Shown one piece after another: positions 31,201-37,420 of a stretch of 64,000 nt of DNA. The notes under the pieces are model-generated. The model had not been told where the DNA came from and did not search any database. It saw only the letters and a list, made by a program, of their open reading frames with translations. The DNA comes from JAJPXC01 sp964562375 (GTDB lineage: Bacteria; Bacteroidota; Bacteroidia; Bacteroidales; Muribaculaceae). The translations under genes and the position numbers were made by a program. Each line of letters starts with the position of its first letter. Within the stretch, counting starts at the first letter, position 1. Where the stretch lies: positions 1-64,000 of the forward strand of contig CAZLSW010000004.1 of the NCBI GenBank assembly GCA_964562375.1. The letters are read 5' to 3'.

Positions 31201-32135
31201 GAACCGTTGCATCTCGAGTGGCCCACAACGGGGTTGATGATGCCGTAGGGGGCGTTGATTTGGCCGCGGTAGAAGCACGAGGTGGGCAGGTCGGAGTATT
31301 TGCCTCGGCGCATACGTCCCACGATACCACCCACGTCAAACTGCATCTTATGGCTGTCGCCCACGCCCGCGCGGTTGACGGCATGACTCATGTCGATGTC
31401 AACGTCGACGTAGACGTTGCGGATGGTCACAACGCCGCGGGCAGTGCTGGAGATGGCGTTGTAGGCGCCCAATCCCGAGGAGATGTCGCCCACCACGCCG
31501 CCCATGTAGTAGGAGCGGTAGCGGGGATCCTCACCGCCGTCGTCGATGCGCGAGCGGGTGATGAGGATGTTTTCGATGTTCACCTGCTTGGTGTTGTTGC
31601 GGTCGGGGGTGACGGCTCCGGCGAGGACGCCCACCTTGATGTCCTGGGAGTAGTTGACCTTCGACCCGGCGTCGCGGGTGACGACGGCCTGGTCGATGTG
31701 GAGGTTGCGCACGGTGCCGGTGAGGAAACCGAAGAGACCGGTGGCGCGCTTGGTGGCGTCGGTGACGTCGCCCCAGTTGAGATGCAGGTTGCGTATCACG
31801 CAACCGTGACCGTCGTAAGTGGCCCCAAACGGCTTGTGGACCTCGTTGTTGCACTCGTCGGTGGCCGAGCCGTCGGTGCCGTAGCCGATCGAGGGGAAAA
31901 GCTTGCCGCTCAAGTCGATATCATCTTTTTGCACAAAGTAGTGGCCGTAGCTCCACAGGTCGGGGTTCTGAGAGAGATAGTAGAGGTTCTCAGCGGTCCA
32001 TACTTGGTACGGATCTTCCTCAGTACCAGAGCCTTGGGGAAAGGGTGTGGCGGTGGTACCGTCCCAGGCGAGCGTGACTATGGGGAGGAGGGAGCAAAAA
32101 GTTGTAATGATATTGCGTAGAGCGGTAAGTTTCAT
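22239..32135 (-). CDS. N-terminal part (3,298 aa) of a giant glycine-rich repeat adhesin
   Basis: Starts with a signal peptide (MKLTALRNIITTFCSLLPIV, cleavage near LAWDG). A GLUG-like block near residues 110-145 contains GLFGFLTGTVRNLHI. Several beta-sandwich-like segments run to about residue 1150, followed by dozens of repeats built on the pattern GxIYGGGxxxVxGxxxVxIxGG (for example GNIYGGGKFSDL, VFGGGLGSDT, NVYGGGDMSTI). Such repeats predict a long right-handed beta-helix stalk. The frame stops at TGA 22239-22241 right after FFVG; the same frame continues in the next entry, which carries the sorting tail. If the stop is real the product lacks its T9SS anchor and may stay periplasmic or be lost. 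It starts 12 bases after the fimbrillin-like gene 32148-33266, so it belongs to the fimbria operon. I know no named homologue. Confidence 0.85.
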   Translation of the reverse strand: MKLTALRNIITTFCSLLPIVTLAWDGTTATPFPQGSGTEEDPYQVWTAENLYYLSQNPDLWSYGHYFVQKDDIDLSGKLFPSIGYGTDGSATDECNNEVHKPFGATYDGHGCVIRNLHLNWGDVTDATKRATGLFGFLTGTVRNLHIDQAVVTRDAGSKVNYSQDIKVGVLAGAVTPDRNNTKQVNIENILITRSRIDDGGEDPRYRSYYMGGVVGDISSGLGAYNAISSTARGVVTIRNVYVDVDIDMSHAVNRAGVGDSHKMQFDVGGIVGRMRRGKYSDLPTSCFYRGQINAPYGIINPVVGHSRCNGSADATNTTNAYAWEVVYPENQSASTSAAFIILNTSTIELNDELINIANERLFGDYKIYDSTTSAYEDITDTYPLAISSRCNVRTLDQGSSSEVKFTYNDPVAMRAWQGVSHGTYANPNTAAGQSTILSMLSKNNDDASVTFGWNSAATYMRFVMEPTVTLSRSRLHTFNATIDNYRSSNDYTFRWTITLSDGSTQTVTHSTSNPNRTQNSYQLSLDQDHCAIVLPSDVNDYKSVQFELINSDGDVVATKSIDVEPVTVTIERAIAVNTTTGANDHYVFYPQFTIGGTTYTLDDPMLQDIACEWQTVVNGVATDLAGSSYEAASAGTDINDGDARKAHVVSTFVGTIRLKVYDREMGNDPGYLLYSDGLEFVDQVVKQLHLQVSMYEYNPSNGAYTEFKASDYFSTKAGYDVTYTYNDSDTSGIKIIDEDGKTQYLSSTNTHGTIKDTTVKPLVFRAQVVDQFGNDWTSDENRDNWRIEWTYRIPGDGASDDRKSANFVANPDYDPSDITSPRGWNTINGQFVAMPAGYDESVSGKYDYGLKDETSGYQIDWVGPYYRPDGSTDNNFLIDRYGCYQVDSVATRLIIHPNILHRTSAFWVRARLYNVVGDPNGTMPGETIVTFNQLAVDFDRHVDTEGNATGYRAKVVWRGVNPDLDENLYTSSSSCTYKWEATSDPTDYNSWTTVATHSGSGSGTRTDELIQAGDSFTFDPDLYYRFTFSTSSGTVLSDIIGPMNVIYLYDRAQTIANTGKHRFSPYSTSTNQYYPGGLDINTGHDPWNAVHTIDRAYELLNSYADGGRTSNNMIVIMGYYNNTSFLSRVNRTNGKYVNHVTLAGANGAHISGGTWGWSTATAGRVDLALQAPMALKNLDIYSENNTPQYNLLYCYNHDFTVDEGVRMVHFVNNSGTSAGLDSQAKAVNFTFVVGRYNDNTNFADPSGANDISYAENAVPGITTIKLLSGAYGRIIPCSRYEDGFFGSSKRIFGSPWAPARVRMTIDIPEDPNDPYKYMPTWTGKDGDNNDVEPCNTNIGLMVGGQTDASVYADIVVDLYSGNINRYAAGNITYGRALTHDGPEDSFFGSTVLNIYGGSIDQLYGGCLGRHGIGTERIEGYMYGRSIINLYDGTVGASGATFSLYAAGASCVTGIGRDWKFGGRYADDKSYSPDPHIPYFNASGDLSYGDYPTATGAGCSFPVMTIMNHEGTDVDTDPKLGGDGKLALDDTYVEVNLYGGTVRGSVYGGGYGYSTSIGSGSRARAPYRSITDNLRISLAGNLYGNSYVNLLPNPTGGSPVTVTGSIYGGGAGATDFLSTNDPDGDGKVTNTVSGINYTYDFSSVAQIFGNVHVNIEDGTVERDVFASGMGIEKYPEMGNIYGDATLTISGGTVEGNIYGGGKFSDLRQYTPSGTTEAEAGNSQVTISGGSIGNCVFGGGLGSDTTSSNVEGDATVNIHGGQFSKTTLGVNPLTSNEETKTFNIYGGPYHHGYIGGDSHVNITASPLTFSESLGDNAEFSDLWNDITVRRFCVYGGGYGEKTLVKGNASLSINITEESLNHSITEPSLDDITSIAVGQTFFDVAGGGFSGDVGYWANASGTPVSQITTPTLADYDHYVGGNIDIEIQGSPIIRKVIGGGFYAQCNKTEMFVREGQIKEIYGGALMGYVHDNGRMHIGNRSVEPTDSAAVAAKNARLFVTGNIYGGNDVKGIVGTNKWWDIFEEERDFCDGLESSDGAPLFCADVTDRDHKGVTMSLNGGTVKGNVYGAGNGHYRGYYVPGWARYGEGPDRQYRKVLLPGKAPGSTNEDDYGRVYRCRPMVGKVTMHISGNSQADRVRILGDVFGGGRSCTIGQWNTALPFEDPRRLSRGGFLHMNLGSHVTVGGSLFMGSEGDGFDEHNTVPQDVTLSTFDGSTTAELDKMGAVAYDHWYYNPELKYYVPGYPEPGKTDGNFNLLGEHMLRGYVKNIEMNGDVELTFYNMPFQTDASGNPVMETDADGNEYVLRKRWMPGELALYEYDAEDVILGNFFGGGSCGSMTNNNVMWWDYATNAPTTDPSTASEPEKKGSIYRYCLPEGVKVLDRVVGGSENATNRVYGFSNNYTKMEQTDANLQYTFEGGMVTHASYDYYLIVYNDLNDKDKNDLSQSEFMSVYGKGYDSSYTLKDGTVIYPRIYDASRLTFPNSTNLNKPRYALAYTKDADGNEVAYCGARESRDGYNVMKLTAKCKFDPQEGQYDYEGEVEDPSEHFVHYGGVVYGGCYESGVTQGDVVVTVLSNTIGEHLSERDPETFEDISSLQHNIGRVFGGGYGEDSRVDGDTYVNLLNNFVGMNVFGGGCRGNVNGMTHVKYMGNESTSYVFGSIYGGGLHGSVGIPVGSDDYTPVATEVLLFSGNVDKAYGGSCLGNLYGRTHVELCDQVYDDSNFISFTYSKFKYDWGGARLIAGTVFGGNDISGTIQVQPLPSSDPNYNPRDEYSTYVKVYEVQGEPATPGHSRKRDHGGQGQEQDEENPGKTSPGSVNGYNGFPLIGNLYAGSNGNYGKHEGEEYYTDGTFIMASGEQNHTSEIYLAGSTKDGSIALEVPHVEKSYLDIQGGTMVNVYGGGDMSTIVNETNINVNYNPTTDIMNARAGFDGREALTRVWNTFHLTDEEQIEEVTSTSLASGDDQVIFKYHIYRLFGGNDQADMAIQPTWNLLSGHLGSVYSGGNFGKMTYFSPVDSEDPTATGKGLTLKIDSKDFHADAVFGGGRVGDIEPKLVDELGNEVTVGEDFYGANLEIHQGVIDNVYGGNDVSGNVYHGSRVKISGAISGNVYCAGNGNYRYQYDPSLDPEKHSIEERYDSIYGGCYFVLPRKTDFGGESPSDGQRLQAINAYRPNVDRSKLSIEGKEGAMAFVHGNVYCGGNSSTVNGDQNNAATNDIQFNIGSYVALNGVYLGSNGESLVDVDMMEVTEALNGINLGASTEMLDLYMAAVETTGLPRKLNIITDNSSIRSKLTEAYIGDFFVG

Positions 32136-32147
32136 TGGCTCAGTAAG

Positions 32148-33266
32148 TTATTCATTGATTATGATGTATCCGTCGGCCGAGGGGTCGTTGTCGGAAAGCA
32201 CATAGAGGTAATCGGGGGCGACGAGGATGTTGACGTCGTAGTAATGCCCGGCTTGCAGGGCCGAGTTGATGGTTATTTGGGAGGTGTTGGTGACGCCCGA
32301 GCGGGTTACCACAGCGGAGTTGCCCTTGTCGAGGGTGTCGTAGGTGACTGTGATGTCGAAAGTGTTGGTGGCTTGGAGGGGGAGGACATAGGCGCTCGCA
32401 AGCGGCTGATATTCAGTGGAGTTGAGGTCGAGATATTCCACGCCCCCCTCGTTGAGAAGGGAGATGAACCCGGGGGTGGAACCGCCGGGCACCGTGGCCC
32501 CTAAACTATAGGTAATCGCCTGGGAACCAGTGGAAAAATCCACCGTTACCGAGTAATTGTCGCCCGGGTCGCTCAGGGTCATTGATTTCAGCCTGACGGT
32601 TCTCAGCTCGGCGTAGTCCTCGGCCACGCGGTAGCAGAAGCGCACGCGGGCCGTCAAGTGCTCCAAGGTAAACGGCACGTGCGGATTCCCGCTCGCGCGC
32701 GTACACGTGTAGGCGTGCGTGGCCTGTGCAACCATGTAATCCTCTGTGCCATAGAGCGGTAGATCGCTTAGCGTAAGCGACTGGAAGCCAGCGAGATTAT
32801 CATCGGTGGCAGTAACTTGTGAGGATGGTAGCCACGGGGCATAGGCGTAGAAGAGGTAATCTTGGTTGGTGGTCCACATCTGCACGGGAGCGTAGGCCCA
32901 TTCGCTGGCGTAGTTCCACGAGCCTCCCAAGGCGCGTTGAAAGGCGTCGCCGAGGGTGTAGTACATGCATTGGTTGTCGAAGACGGTGCCTGCGGTCATG
33001 TACGCGAGGACGCCGATCGTCTCTGGGGTGGTGGCCGCGAGGTCGCCCCCGGCCCGCGAAAGCCCTTGGGGGGCCGGCGTTCTACGGCCATCTTGGGGGG
33101 CCGTTTCGGAGCGGGAGGTGGTGGACGCTTCCCAAGCGAGGGTATTGGCCGTGGACACGCCCAGGGTGATGGCCGTGCCGCTCGTGTCGACAGGCTCGTC
33201 GCCCGAGTGATGGCTGGAGCAGGAGGCCAAAATAGCCGCTATTGGGATTATATAGATTTTCTTCAT
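32148..33266 (-). CDS. Fimbrillin-like (Mfa/FimA superfamily) lipoprotein
   Basis: A 372-residue exported lipoprotein with signal MKKIYIIPIAAILASC and lipid-attachment Cys16. After the lipobox there are Arg-containing sites (TTSRSE near 51-56 and LSRAGGD near 69-75) like the arginine sites where Mfa/Fim pilins are trimmed before strand exchange. The body has the usual two beta-sandwich pattern, with motifs such as DYLFYAYAPW and ITLGVST. It sits directly before the giant adhesin gene (12 bases) and after a spacer holding repeat copy 2. It may be a tip or accessory pilin, and possibly the subunit that presents the giant protein (inference). It shares little sequence identity with its two fimbrillin neighbours by eye. 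Confidence 0.8.
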   Translation of the reverse strand: MKKIYIIPIAAILASCSSHHSGDEPVDTSGTAITLGVSTANTLAWEASTTSRSETAPQDGRRTPAPQGLSRAGGDLAATTPETIGVLAYMTAGTVFDNQCMYYTLGDAFQRALGGSWNYASEWAYAPVQMWTTNQDYLFYAYAPWLPSSQVTATDDNLAGFQSLTLSDLPLYGTEDYMVAQATHAYTCTRASGNPHVPFTLEHLTARVRFCYRVAEDYAELRTVRLKSMTLSDPGDNYSVTVDFSTGSQAITYSLGATVPGGSTPGFISLLNEGGVEYLDLNSTEYQPLASAYVLPLQATNTFDITVTYDTLDKGNSAVVTRSGVTNTSQITINSALQAGHYYDVNILVAPDYLYVLSDNDPSADGYIIINE

Positions 33267-33295
33267 ATTCGATTTAAGTTTCTTAAGTTATCATA

Positions 33296-33505
33296 GAAAC
33301 CACGAATAAACACCAATTATCATTAATTCAGCCATTTAACTTATATTATCATTCCAGAATTTAGCTTTGCTGCGCAAAGAATTAGCACGAATTTCCATGA
33401 TGAAATGTTATCAGCATTAGTGTTAATTATAGAGCGTAAGCTCTATAAAATTTATTAGAACCTCTGTTAACTTATTGGTGCTCATTGGTGTAAATTCGTG
33501 GTTCC
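33296..33505 (-). repeat. Dispersed MITE-like element, copy 2 (inside fimbria operon)
   Basis: A 210-bp copy in reverse orientation. It begins GAAACCACGAATAAACACCA and ends ATTCGTGGTTCC, with both internal hairpins (TTTGCTGCGCAAAG and AGAGCGTAAGCTCT). It almost fills the 243-bp spacer between two co-directional fimbrillin genes and so should be present in their polycistronic mRNA, where it may affect downstream expression. Confidence 0.85.
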
Positions 33506-33509
33506 AGAT

Positions 33510-34580
33510 TTACCAGTCGGTTTGGGTGATGTCGATGGTGTCCTCGGGGGTCCAGTCGAGGGCCGTCACGTCGATGTCGACAAGGATCGGCTCATCGCTG
33601 GCGGGGTTGTATATGAGGTAATAGATATATTTCTTGTTTGGTTGCCAACCGTCGTTGACTGAGATAGTTACGTCGACATCCTCACCGTCGATGGTGAGGG
33701 TGACGAGTAATTGGATTTTGTCGGCGGGTGATTGTGGGATTTCAACTCGATAGCCGAGCTGGGCCGAGGTTTCGCGGGAAACGGCCGTTATGGCGTTGAT
33801 GTAAGATCCCGAAGATGAGGGGATTACCTCCGTTGTGGAGGATGTGGGCGCGCATATCCACGCTTCGGTGGAGAGCCAAGTGGAAGATGTGGGGGTATAA
33901 CTACCCTTGGTGAAGATGCCCGTTGGGGCTGTTACAGCAAAATTGCTAACCGTAAACTCCGCTCCCTCAGAGGAATAGATGCGAAATTCGATAGATGATA
34001 GGATATGGTGGAACACTAACGGAACATCGGCGTACAATGCCGCTTGCGTGGCGTAAACTGCCGATTCCGAGGCGATTAGGTCATAATCGGCATAGGCTGT
34101 GCCATTGGCCAAGCGTGCGTGTCGAGCAACTACCCAGTCGGTGGTTTGGGTTTCGGTATTTCCCATGATATTCAGCACTTTAGGGTAGCCGTCGGCGGTA
34201 AAATTGACCTGGGCCGATGAGGCGTATGGGGCCACGGCAACGAAGTCGTAGCGTGAAGCCCCTAAGTCCCAGTACTTTAGGGTTTGCGAACCGATACCGT
34301 CGTAGTACCATCCAGCAAGGTAATTCACTCGGTAACAAGCGTTTAGGTCGGTTGCCGAACCCATCACAACATCGCCTTGGGCCATGGAGGAGTTTTTCCA
34401 CGCCTTGACGGCGAAGGAGTCGTAGAGCGATTCCAGAGCCGAGGATTCGGCGCGGCTGGCGGTACCACCTGGGTTAAAGGCGATGGCTCGCTGGGTAGGG
34501 GCAGGCGCGTCGCCGCCGTGGCTGCCACACGAGGTGGCAGCCATGGCTAACGTCGCGAAGATGAGGAATTTATATTTCAT
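33510..34580 (-). CDS. Fimbrillin-like lipoprotein
   Basis: A 356-residue lipoprotein. I start at the ATG at 34578-34580 (MKYKFLIFATLAMAATSC), not the upstream ATG at 34616, because only the inner one gives a clean signal peptide and lipobox; the upstream bases belong to a GC palindrome. An SRAESSALES segment after the lipidated Cys resembles the arginine processing site of FimA/Mfa-type pilins. The rest is beta-rich with DFVAVAPYASSAQ, similar in placement to the FYAYAP motif of the neighbours. It lies between the main fimbrillin gene (45-base gap) and the gene at 32148. Likely a minor or accessory pilin. Confidence 0.8.
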   Translation of the reverse strand: MKYKFLIFATLAMAATSCGSHGGDAPAPTQRAIAFNPGGTASRAESSALESLYDSFAVKAWKNSSMAQGDVVMGSATDLNACYRVNYLAGWYYDGIGSQTLKYWDLGASRYDFVAVAPYASSAQVNFTADGYPKVLNIMGNTETQTTDWVVARHARLANGTAYADYDLIASESAVYATQAALYADVPLVFHHILSSIEFRIYSSEGAEFTVSNFAVTAPTGIFTKGSYTPTSSTWLSTEAWICAPTSSTTEVIPSSSGSYINAITAVSRETSAQLGYRVEIPQSPADKIQLLVTLTIDGEDVDVTISVNDGWQPNKKYIYYLIYNPASDEPILVDIDVTALDWTPEDTIDITQTDW

Positions 34581-34589
34581 TTTAACTAT

Positions 34590-34621
34590 AGACCACCGCG
34601 GCAAACCGCGGGGCACAGTGG
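34590..34621. repeat. GC-rich palindromic repeat between fimbrillin genes
   Basis: The unit CCACCGCGGCAAACCGCGGG followed by GCACAGTGGCTTG is nearly identical to the first unit of the tandem array at 46078-46190. It fills the 45-bp gap between two fimbrillin genes. Confidence 0.7.
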
Positions 34622-34625
34622 CTTG

Positions 34626-35963
34626 CTAGATTTCGGTGCCGGTGCCGTCGCCACCAACAATCCACTCCCAGCCATCGGTTTCGTAGCCAGCAACCTGGAT
34701 ACCGTCGAAGATAATGGGATAGAGCTGAGAATCAGGCACATCGGGATTTTCGGGATCAGGATCGGGGTTAGGACCTGCCTGGTCGGTGATCTTGAACACG
34801 TAGGTATAGGCGGTGTTGTGCTCCCATTTCGTGTAATCGCGACCTACGTAAACCGCTGCGTTTCTTACGATTACCTCCTCCTTGGTGTCCTCGGCGATAA
34901 GCTTGTAGGAGATGTAGAAGGCGAAGCCCGAGTTGGTCTGGCCGGTAATCTCCTCGGCGGGCAGGGGATAGTAAACGGTGGGCGACATGTTGGCGTTCAA
35001 CAGAGCGTCGGTGCGGCTCTCGGCGATGGTGCTACCCGAGCAGCAGAGGTCGAAGCTCAGCGGGGTGGTAGCGGTGGCAACATCCTGATAATCAACAGTG
35101 AAAGCCTGATCGGGGTTAACACCCGAGAAGGTAACCACGGGAGTACCCGAGTTGACGTAGGAGCCAAGGGAGTAGCCTGTGCCCTTGTCAGCGGGGATGG
35201 CCACGATGCCGGTAGCTGTGCCGCTCTTGGGTGTAACATCCAGAAGCTCAACGTCGTAGCCCTTGATAGCGTTCCAAACGGTGACGCGCAGACGCGACTG
35301 CACGCGCTCAAACTTCAAAGGCACCTTCGTGGTCGAGTAGCTGGCCTTGGCGATCGAGTTGGTGGCCACCATGTAGGGGGTGTAGGAGGCCGCGTTGGTG
35401 CCCATTGTCACCTGGGTGAGGGTCATCTTCAGGGTGGCGGGGTCGAACGTCACCACGCTACCGCTTGCGCCATGCTTGTAGGGGGCGTAGGCGTAGAAGT
35501 TGGTGTAGTTGTAGTTGGCGTCCCAGTATTTGAGGAACTGGGTTTCGTTGTTCGACATCACCGTGGTGTTGACCTGGGTGTAGAATGGGCTTTGGCCATT
35601 GTACTGGCCATAGCCGAGCAGGTCATAGAACCAAGAGCTACCCTCGTGGTAAGCGCCGGTGGGGTCGTAGCCGGTGGAGGAGCCGTCGGTGTAGCCCACC
35701 AGGTAGTCGGCCATCACCAAGTTGGTAGCGGTGGTGAAGTCGGTGGTAGCGTTGCCCTTGTAGGCCCATACGCCGAAGTTTTTGTAGATAGTCTCGAGGT
35801 TCACATCCGATTCAGCGCGGCTGAGGTTGCCGGTCGACATCTGGAAGCCGATCTCCCCTGTTGTGACGCTGGGACCGCTCCAAGAGTTGGTGGTCTCATC
35901 GGTGGAGCACCCTGTCAATGCTGCCACGGCAGCAAGCATCAGTAATGATTTAACGTGTTTCAT
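34626..35963 (-). CDS. Major fimbrillin-type pilin (Mfa1-like)
   Basis: A 445-residue lipoprotein precursor with signal MKHVKSLLMLAAVAALTGC (Cys19). NLSRAESDVNLETIYKNFGV (about 48-67) contains an Arg-Ala site matching the position where gingipain-like proteases cut Mfa1/FimA pilins. KYWDANYNYTNFYAYAPY is the typical fimbrillin core motif. The C-terminus ends with an aromatic/acidic strand (WEWIVGGDGTGTEI) fitting the donor-strand role in polymerisation. Length and motifs make this the best candidate for the main shaft subunit. It is the first of three consecutive fimbrillin genes, after the DUF3575 and DUF5119 genes. Confidence 0.88.
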   Translation of the reverse strand: MKHVKSLLMLAAVAALTGCSTDETTNSWSGPSVTTGEIGFQMSTGNLSRAESDVNLETIYKNFGVWAYKGNATTDFTTATNLVMADYLVGYTDGSSTGYDPTGAYHEGSSWFYDLLGYGQYNGQSPFYTQVNTTVMSNNETQFLKYWDANYNYTNFYAYAPYKHGASGSVVTFDPATLKMTLTQVTMGTNAASYTPYMVATNSIAKASYSTTKVPLKFERVQSRLRVTVWNAIKGYDVELLDVTPKSGTATGIVAIPADKGTGYSLGSYVNSGTPVVTFSGVNPDQAFTVDYQDVATATTPLSFDLCCSGSTIAESRTDALLNANMSPTVYYPLPAEEITGQTNSGFAFYISYKLIAEDTKEEVIVRNAAVYVGRDYTKWEHNTAYTYVFKITDQAGPNPDPDPENPDVPDSQLYPIIFDGIQVAGYETDGWEWIVGGDGTGTEI

Positions 35964-35994
35964 CGATTAAATAATTTAATGGATTGATATAATG

Positions 35995-36206
35995 TAGTTT
36001 TTAGTTTTCAGTATTCAGTTTTCAGTTTTCAGTATTAAAGCTTTAAAGCATTAAATCTTTAAAGGAGGAAAGGAGGAAAGGAGGAAAGGGATAACGGGGC
36101 TATCTTGAAGCCCCCGCTTCGGGGGTTTGGGGGCCGATTCCTTTCGGGGGTTTGGGGGCCGAGAGCTATTGGGAAGCCCCCGCTTCGGGGGTTTGGGGGC
36201 CGAGAC
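35995..36206. repeat. Short tandem repeats and three GC palindromes in operon spacer
   Basis: Tandem CAGTTTTCAGTATT-type units (about 35998-36034) and AAGGAGGAAAGGAGGAAAGG (about 36060-36090) are followed by three units of CCCCGCTTCGGGGGTTTGGG plus GGCCGA at about 36109, 36138 and 36177. Each unit can form a CCCCCG/CGGGGG hairpin. It occupies nearly the whole 248-bp spacer between the fimbrillin gene and the DUF5119 pseudogene. The GGAGG-like repeats lie far from any start codon and are not ribosome-binding sites. Confidence 0.75.
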
Positions 36207-36211
36207 AGCGA

Positions 36212-37383
36212 CTATATTATGAAGTCGTATTCTTCTTGGCCCTCGGCGGCGATGACAGGGTTGAATGACGAGCCGGCATTGCGGGAGGAGGGAAGCTTGA
36301 GGGTATCGATGTCGATTTCAATAGTCACGACGCCGCCGTGCACTTGCCGTTGCAGTTGGGGGGTGACGTCGTAGAGATAGGTGGAGTCGGTGGAGTTGGC
36401 AAACTGCAACGACAGGGCCAGGAGGTTGCGCAGCTCGGCACGGGAGCCGGCATACTGCGGGGATCGGGATTTGTTCCAGGAGTCCATGTCGCAAAGGCCG
36501 AAAGTGGTCAACTTGCCGCCGAGGATGTCGGCTGAGCGGTCTTCGCGGGCCGTTAGACCGGTCTTGAAGCGCATGGGGAAGGTAACTTGGGTGTCGGCCA
36601 GATGTGTTCGGCCGGTATGGAGGGTCACGCCGTCGGCCAAGGCCGTCATGGCGGGGTAGTCGGTGAGGCCGGTGACGCGGCTCGGCGTGTTGTTATAAAG
36701 GATTACCTGCACGAGGTAAATGTAAACCATTGGCACGATATCGGTGTGCAACTGCTTCACCCACAAGCCTTTATCTGCGTCGTAATAGTCGTAGTCCTCG
36801 AAGTTGCGCGACAGGTAGAAGCCTTTCTCGAGTCCCGAGTAGAAGATTTCGGGGTTGTTGCGGGTTTCTCCCGAGGCGCGGGAGCCGGGGATGGAGTAAC
36901 CCACACGGATTGTGTGGTGGTAGCCTCGATGCAGCCGAAGTCGCTCTCGTCGAAAATCACCACCTGCGTATGGTCGGCGGTGACGATTTGGCTCCAGAAG
37001 AGCATATCATGGTAACCGAAATTCATCTTGCGGCGGAAGGAATTACCGTCGATAATCACCTTCTCCACAGTGGTATAGGCGGCGTCGGGCGACTCCTCGC
37101 CAAGGGGGTAGAATCGGCCCTCGTAACCCGTTGGCTCGGGATAGGCGATGCGGCCCGACAGAGCGATGTCCTGCTCGTCCCAGCCGTAGTACCACGAGGA
37201 GGTCCAGTCGGCGTCGATGTCCCAGATGACGTTGATATCCACCTCTACCTCAGGCAATTTCATCTCCACGTCGCCCTGGGGCAGGTGGAGTGGCGGCTCG
37301 ATGCGGCAAGAGGGGAGGGCCAAGAGGAGCAACAGTCCGCTGAGGGAAGCGGTCAGTCGAATGTGGTCGCCGAGGGCAGCCAT
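36212..37383 (-). pseudogene. DUF5119 fimbria-associated lipoprotein, frameshifted
   Basis: The start at 37383 gives a lipoprotein signal (MAALGDHIRLTASLSGLLLL, then LALPSC). The DUF5119-type body follows: VDINVIWDIDADWTSSWYYG, then MNFGYHDMLFWSQIV and a VVIFDESDFGCIEATTTQSV segment. At about 36905-36915 the frame breaks. Reading on in the neighbouring frame gives GYSIPGSRASGETRNNPEIF and a sensible C-terminal half (about 230 residues) ending EEYDFII at 36212. Restoring one base, for example an extra C making Gln-Ser-Arg-Val-Gly, joins the halves into one protein of about 390 residues. DUF5119 genes usually lie beside DUF3575 genes in Bacteroidales fimbria loci and probably act in anchoring or assembly. 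Mutation or sequencing error cannot be told apart here. Confidence 0.8.
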
Positions 37384-37392
37384 TAACTTGGG

Positions 37393-37420
37393 GAAGCCCC
37401 CGATTCGGGGGTTGGGGGCC
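37393..37420. repeat. Single GC palindrome at the DUF3575/DUF5119 junction
   Basis: AAGCCCCCGATTCGGGGGTT followed by GGGGGCC is another copy of the unit found three times at 36109-36206. It lies exactly between the DUF3575 stop (37421) and the DUF5119 start (37383). Confidence 0.7.

Noticed and set aside
36060..36090. GGAGG repeats as strong ribosome-binding sites
   Set aside because: They point along the plus strand with no start codon nearby, while the genes around are on the minus strand; Bacteroidales also rarely use strong Shine-Dalgarno sites.
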